Shown here in pieces: positions 60,101 to 64,000 of a stretch of DNA of 64,000 nucleotides (its first letter is position 1; each line of letters starts with the position of its first letter). The position numbers were made by a program, and so were the translations under genes. The notes beneath the pieces were generated by a model. It did no database searches. It was not told the DNA's origin and was given only the letters and a program-made list of their open reading frames with translations. The stretch is from Paracyclopina nana (lineage: Eukaryota; Arthropoda; Copepoda; Cyclopoida; Cyclopettidae), in assembly GCA_019096065.1 (NCBI GenBank), contig JAGUCH010000007.1, positions 6,594,501-6,658,500 of the forward strand, in the 5' to 3' direction.

Positions 60101-61283
60101 CAAGGAATGAATAATAAGGCCATTGAGTTGACTGACATGAAGTCATCAGCCAAGAGAAGTGACAGCTCTTTCACCTTTCAGAGTTATGACTTCAGCAGCT
60201 CCAGATCCAGCACTTTGTCTTCAAATCCCATGACCAGCAACAAGCCTTTCATGGGCACCAGAATCTTGCCTCCCAGAAACAACAGACTGATTGATTTGGA
60301 ATTGGAATCCGGATCTGGCAATTCTTCAGCTTACTACAGTGGGGATGAAATGTCTTCCTTGTCAGGCTATGAGTCTATTGAAGGCAACATGAACAGCATT
60401 TCTAACAATGGCAGCTACAAGAAGTCCAATGCTGCCAAAGAGAGCTTGACCAGCTTTTCCAACCCCAACTACCTCTGTCCGGATGCCAAGACTATGATGG
60501 AAAGAAAGCAGATCAAGAACAAGTTTGGCGAAACCATCATCCCTCCACCTTCCAGCCAACTCACTAGAGATGAATCTCATCAAAACTTTGCTGCTGCACT
60601 CAATAGCCCAGCTGAGAGTCTCATATCTGATTATCAGGTAATTAACTTCTCGAGAATTCATCGAGAACTTGTCGAGAATAAATGTTTGTCTTCGCGAGTC
60701 AATTTCAGTCTCCTGAACTGAAAACAAATTGTAGAGATGACAATTGAGTCCCATTACTTTGCAATTTGTTTTGAGAAAGTGTATTTGACAAAAAAATGTT
60801 TGTTAATGCTGAAATTGAAGTGTCGTCAAAGCACGAATGTTGTCATGACTTACCCTTTTTGCTTTCTAGGACTTCCATGCAAGATTGAACCATGATCTGG
60901 TTGAGTTCAATCCTGCTCAGTCTTTGCTGTCAGGCAAGAAGCCCCCAGTCAAAATAACTTCATTTTCCAATGTCAAATTAAGGCCCAAGGGAGCTGTAAC
61001 CACAAACACTCCAGTGTTACCAAGGAGGAAGCCAAGGCCAATGTCTTCTGGAAATGTTGACATGATCCAGAAGCAATCCAGTCAACCAGCAAGGCCTCTC
61101 AGTGATGATGAATCCACCCAATTTGAGTCAAGTCAACATCAGCTTGAGCAACAGCAACAGCAAAAAGGGGGCAAGAATAACTTGACCCTTTTGATGTATG
61201 TGATTGGTGGAAGGGTGGGACAAGTGACTGTGTTCAATGGCCCCATTTCCATTTGGAAGCTTGATTTGACCAAGACATTTTAG
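54128..61283 (+). CDS. Kelch-repeat protein with long disordered tail (845 aa, 7 coding exons)
   Basis: Exons 54128-54278, 56411-56568, 57881-58037, 58860-59012, 59071-59217, 59280-60637, 60870-61283. Residues 1 to about 300 form a kelch beta-propeller; each early exon carries about one blade with the Gly-Gly pair (LYLLGGRNG, LYVFGGEVG, LYIYGGYQD, LWVYGGMND, MLFGGERDG) and the following aromatic (W-x-F or W-x-Y), and most junctions fall in phase 1 after FHFG. The rest is Ser-, Glu- and Lys-rich and probably disordered, ending with a hydrophobic, conserved-looking block YVIGGRVGQVTVFNGPISIW. Propellers are protein-binding platforms; the partner is unknown. The ATG at 54128 has a good context (CACCATGT) 7 nt after an acceptor; a further upstream coding exon cannot be excluded. 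The first intron encloses a sulfotransferase gene on the other strand. Confidence 0.83.
54884..54889 (-). terminator. Polyadenylation signal of the sulfotransferase
   Basis: AATAAA on the minus strand, about 50 bp past the stop codon at 54937. Confidence 0.55.
54937..56356 (-). CDS. Golgi carbohydrate sulfotransferase (371 aa, 4 exons)
   Basis: Transfers sulfate from PAPS to a sugar, as in the chondroitin/HNK-1 sulfotransferase family (CHST8-14 type). Exons from the 5' end: 55988-56356, 55844-55930, 55416-55657, 54937-55354. Type II topology: short MRLVWK, then a membrane anchor (VTLYTLLICSSLVVI) and a lumenal domain. The 5'-phosphosulfate loop spans the first junction (IAK/TGSSTW, residues 121-129) and the 3'-phosphate site is FLFVRHPFARLVSVYVEKL (residues 178 onward, R181). 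The third exon's acceptor is the earlier AG (TTATAG); the nearer TTGCAG would break the frame. The gene sits inside the first coding intron of the kelch gene, antisense to it. The sugar acceptor cannot be told from sequence. Confidence 0.88.
55730..55815. repeat. Hairpin-core intronic repeat copy
   Basis: In the sulfotransferase intron between 55657 and 55844: AAATTCAGTTTTGGATACTGAAAAC, then GTTGAGTCTCATAACTTTG. Confidence 0.6.
57640..57760. repeat. Hairpin-core intronic repeat copy
   Basis: In the kelch-gene intron before 57881: AAATCAAATTTCATAGCAATGAGACTTGTTTGACATCC, then core TGGTTTTCAGTTCTCAAAACTGAAAAGC. A second copy, in reverse orientation, lies at about 58415-58500. Confidence 0.6.
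58541..58811. repeat. Palindrome-bearing MITE family, copy 3
   Basis: In a kelch-gene intron, inverted relative to the two SPT16 copies. It starts AACAAGAAATTCTGAGCCC, contains CATTAACTGTC and later GAGGCAGTTAATGTTA, and ends TAACTTTCAGAAAATTTGGGAAAATTTCTGGTTGGG, the complement of the SPT16 copies' start. It ends about 48 bp before the exon at 58860. Confidence 0.7.
60640..60840. repeat. Hairpin-core intronic repeat copy, nearly intron-filling
   Basis: In the last kelch intron (60638-60869): core TTTCAGTCTCCTGAACTGAAAAC, then GACAATTGAGTCCCATTAC, and GAAGTGTCGTCAAAGCACG close to the acceptor. The repeat occupies most of the 232-bp intron. Confidence 0.65.
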
Positions 61284-62890
61284 AGTTTATCACTACTAGT
61301 AGAATATCATCAATTCAATATTACATATTGTTACTCAACTGCCATCACTATTATGACCCATAGACTTGCTTTATTAGGTGAAAATATACACATCTAGTAC
61401 AAAATCAAAATTGAAGTCTTTTTGGACTTGCCAAAAATATTTTTAAAATGGTGAAGTTAGGTTAGAAAGTTGGACTTGACCTATCAGCTCTTATAACTAA
61501 GAATTAGTGTGATTGAGATGGATTTAAAAAAAATTGAAGCTTGTGTGAGCAGCAACAAGGAAAATGGTTGTCCAATCAGCTGTAGTAGATTATTTTCAAG
61601 CCTGAGTGATTTCATATGGACACATTTTTACATGTACAATCTGATTCAGAGAATTGAGAACACTTTAGCCAAAAAATGTCATTAAAGTTTAATCAATTTT
61701 CTTAGCCAGGCTGTACAAGCTGTCAATTTAGGTGACAAAAATAGTGATTTAATCATAGCAATATCATGATAAATTATCAATTGCAAACTTATTTTCTTGT
61801 TGCATCTTCAATTAGATTTTATTGTCCTTTTACAGTGCATGAAGATGACCTTTAGGCTTTGTTGCTTCTTATCTATAAGGATTGATCTCCATAACCTTTT
61901 TTAAGAGCAATGCCAATGCACACCACTGAGAATTGTGTTTCTATGCCACTCCCTGAAAAAAACAGTCATGTTTTGCCATAATAAACTAATAGTGAATGGT
62001 CAAGATAAAGATGCAACTTTGCATGAACCCACTCTAATTTTAGCTTTATTTTTTTTCTTGTAGCAAAACTGGTTTTAAAACATTTTTAGACATCAATCAA
62101 GTTTCACAGAAATTGAAGTACACAGAAAAACACTTTTTGTTCATGCTCATCAAAGCCTGAAAGTATCAAACCAAAATCATAAACATGAGCAACTTAAAAT
62201 TGTTTTGGAAGAGTTGCAATCCCGACCAGATGTATAATTAGGGAGTGTAGTCAAAATCTCAGTTTTGCTTAATGATTGCATTTAAAAATGTATGGCAGCA
62301 ATCAAATTCCACTCAGTCATCATGCAAAGGCTGTGTTCATCTACTGAGCATTGTATTGAGTTGGTAGTAGACCACAACTTAAGTATGTATTGCTTTTTGA
62401 AAAGGTCAACTCGCACACTTGGCTGAGTTTGTGTAACTCCTGTTTTTAAAAACATGCCTTTTTTGGTGATTATTACACTATGGTGTGTGTCCAAAAATCC
62501 TTGTCTTTTTCACTATCATATCACCAAATAGCATTTTGTGAGGTTTTGCTCCTCGAAAATTTCATGCTTGGTCGCGCTAAATTGGCCGTAGAAAAATTGT
62601 CTTTGTTGATGCTGCTTTGATTAGCTACTTTACAAGTGGAACATTTATGGCTTAGATGATTCAAACAAAAAAATATTTTGTATATCTGATGTTATGTAAC
62701 CCGGAATTTTGAAGCCAGACAGAAATACAAATCGTGGGAATTTAGATGCCTTTTTTGCCAAATTGAATTTCAGCTGGAAAAAAAACCAGAATTGAAGCCA
62801 TAAATATTGGCATTCAAGGAATGAACTCTTATTTTAGCCTTTTCACTGGCATTTTCGCACTTTTCAGTCCACTGACTTTACTCAAAATCC
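61284..62890. other. Intergenic DNA after the kelch gene
   Basis: No gene is visible. ATTAAA/AATAAA words occur near 61680 and 61979 and could end the kelch transcript. The rest is AT-rich, with no clear repeat. Confidence 0.4.
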
Positions 62891-62899
62891 TATAAAAGG
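62891..62899 (+). promoter_or_regulatory. TATA box of the Gly/Tyr-rich gene
   Basis: TATAAAAGG, with an arthropod-type initiator (GTCATCATTG) about 30 nt downstream near 62922, and the ATG at 62977. Confidence 0.65.
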
Positions 62900-62976
62900 C
62901 CACACATTTGCAGAAGTGGTCATCATTGCAGCTCTGATTACCACAGAGGGCATACATCCACTTTTAATTCAATACA

Positions 62977-63422
62977 ATGAATTCCTCTTTGGTAATTATA
63001 CTTACAAGGGAATTTTCCTTTAATTATTTTTTTGCTCATAGATTGTTGCTTTTGCTGTTTTGGCCTTGGCCTCAGCTGCCCCTTATTATGGCCATGGACA
63101 ATGGCAATGGCCAAGCTCTTATGGACCAGGATTCAGCAGCACTTGCTTTGGCTGCAGGGGGAAAAGGTCAGCTGAGCCAGAACCTTACCACGGTTATGGT
63201 TATGGTCTTGGATATGGATATGGAGGTGGTGTGGCTCACCATCCCTATGGAGGCTCCTCCTATGTTGGAAGGACCATTTGGGGCCTTGGAAAGAAGAAGA
63301 GGTCAGCTGATCCTGAACCAGAGCCTTACTATGGTTATGGTCATGGAGTGGCTCACCATCCCTATGGAGGCTCCTCTTATGTTGGAAGAACCATTTGGGG
63401 CCTTGGCAATGGATACTACTGA
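62977..63422 (+). CDS. Gly/Tyr-rich small secreted protein (131 aa, 2 exons)
   Basis: Exons 62977-62991 and 63042-63422; the first codes only MNSSL. Signal peptide MNSSLIVAFAVLALASA. The mature protein holds two repeats: a basic site and acidic start (GKRSAEPEP, KKKRSADPEPEP), a Gly-Tyr stretch (YGYGLGYGYGGG), then a block identical in both copies, VAHHPYGGSSYVGRTIWGLG. KR and KKKR are possible furin-type cleavage sites; at the first repeat GLG-KKKR would leave an amidated C-terminus. Proteins of this style (SADPEP, GYG) are common in crustaceans and may be cuticle or antimicrobial/peptide precursors; which is not decidable here. AATAAA follows at 63451, and a related gene starts at 63933. 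Confidence 0.82.
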
Positions 63423-63450
63423 AGAAAACCTCTCTAAATCACAAATTTGC

Positions 63451-63456
63451 AATAAA
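63451..63456 (+). terminator. Polyadenylation signal of the Gly/Tyr-rich gene
   Basis: AATAAA 29 bp after the stop codon. Confidence 0.6.
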
Positions 63457-63539
63457 TCAGACACATTAAGTTTACCAAATCTTGCATCCTTAATGTGATG
63501 TTCATTTACTGTTTTTTTCATTCTGGACGACAATTTACT

Positions 63540-63680
63540 ATTTTCAGTTTCGATCAATTTTTTATACCAAATTGAAAGAAAACCATCAAGTCTCATTACT
63601 TAGCCATTTGATTTGGAGATGTTGTTAAGCCAAAAAATTTCTCATGTCTGCAGAAAGTTAAATGTCGTCAAATCAAGAAG
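63540..63680. repeat. Hairpin-core repeat copy in an intergenic site
   Basis: GGACGACAATTTACTATTTTCAGTTTCGATC, then AAATTGAAAGAAAACC, CAAGTCTCATTACTTAGCC, and AAATGTCGTCAAATC. One of the few copies outside an intron. Confidence 0.55.
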
Positions 63681-63831
63681 AACTTGAAATTACGTCAATA
63701 TAAATTGGTTATTTTGATGAAGGATCTTATTATCACCAATCACCAGGGGAGCTACTTGACATTTCTAGCTATTTCTGCCTTGAAACGAAGCCAATCAGTA
63801 AAGATATGCACCCACTCAGGATGTACCTGAA

Positions 63832-63849
63832 GCGCGCGCGCGCGCGCGC
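63832..63849. repeat. (GC)9 dinucleotide tract
   Basis: Nine GC units ending 10 bp upstream of the TATA box at 63859. Alternating GC of this length can adopt Z-DNA. Confidence 0.8.
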
Positions 63850-63858
63850 ATTTCAACC

Positions 63859-63867
63859 TATATAAGG
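63859..63867 (+). promoter_or_regulatory. TATA box of the truncated downstream gene
   Basis: TATATAAGG, with an initiator-like ATCACTCATTG about 30 nt downstream near 63890. The leader (CATTGCAGCTCTGATT...GCAGAGGGCATACA) matches that of the gene at 62977, showing tandem duplication of promoter and leader. Confidence 0.65.
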
Positions 63868-63932
63868 GCCCTGAGGGCAACTGGGAATCACTCATTGCAG
63901 CTCTGATTTTTGCAGAGGGCATACACTCCAAA

Positions 63933-63950
63933 ATGATGAAGCTGATCTTG
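63933..63950 (+). CDS. First exon of a second small secreted protein, cut by window end
   Basis: Codes MMKLIL up to a clean donor (TTG/GTAAGTC). The same layout (five or six codons, then an intron inside the signal peptide) and the same leader as the gene at 62977 make it a tandem paralogue. The rest lies beyond the window. Confidence 0.6.
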
Positions 63951-64000
63951 GTAAGTCATTGTCCTTTCAAGCATTGAGCTTTGAATTAAAATATGGGCTT

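Overview
This is a eukaryotic, animal window: every recognisable gene is split by short, AT-rich GT-AG introns, and products include a troponin C, an FACT/SPT16 subunit, collagen-type prolyl 4-hydroxylases, kelch, RING and ankyrin proteins. The troponin C, TATA-driven small secreted proteins with Gly-Tyr repeats (GYGYG, KRSADPEPEP) and very compact genes point to an arthropod, most likely a crustacean and perhaps a copepod. The species call is inference; the exon models were built by hand from splice sites, reading frame and phase.

Layout. 0.4-1.0 kb: a 607-bp inverted-repeat transposon. 1.1-11.6 kb (minus): two head-to-tail ankyrin-repeat genes, each with three copies of the same linker-plus-ankyrin module. 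13.1-14.2 kb: a foldback element built of GGGGCAAA units. 14.5-18.3 kb (minus): troponin C, with a hairpin repeat in an intron. 18.3-26.1 kb: gene-poor DNA with a PIF/Harbinger-like MITE. 26.1-31.8 kb (plus): a RING protein, convergent with a small one-pass membrane protein gene (32.0-33.0 kb, minus). 33.7-36.9 kb (plus): three small secreted-protein genes, two being tandem PLAT-like paralogues. 37.1-46.0 kb (minus): SPT16, one intron of which holds two tandem prolyl 4-hydroxylase alpha genes on the other strand. 46-54 kb: no supported coding gene. 54.1-61.3 kb (plus): a kelch protein with a carbohydrate sulfotransferase gene (minus) nested in its first coding intron. 63-64 kb (plus): a Gly/Tyr-rich secreted protein gene and the first exon of a tandem relative cut by the window edge.

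Themes. Genes lie inside introns of other genes and in one place coding sequence overlaps on both strands. The two hydroxylase genes are only 31 nt apart, with a splice-acceptor-like tract just before the second ATG, as in a trans-spliced operon. Introns carry at least two dispersed repeat families; one has a hairpin core with TTTCAG (a 3' splice-site word) on both strands. A tandem triplication in an SPT16 intron has copied the exon edge and its splice donor. Two 37-nt copies of a bipartite GC-rich motif with a fixed 8-nt spacer lie 11 kb apart.
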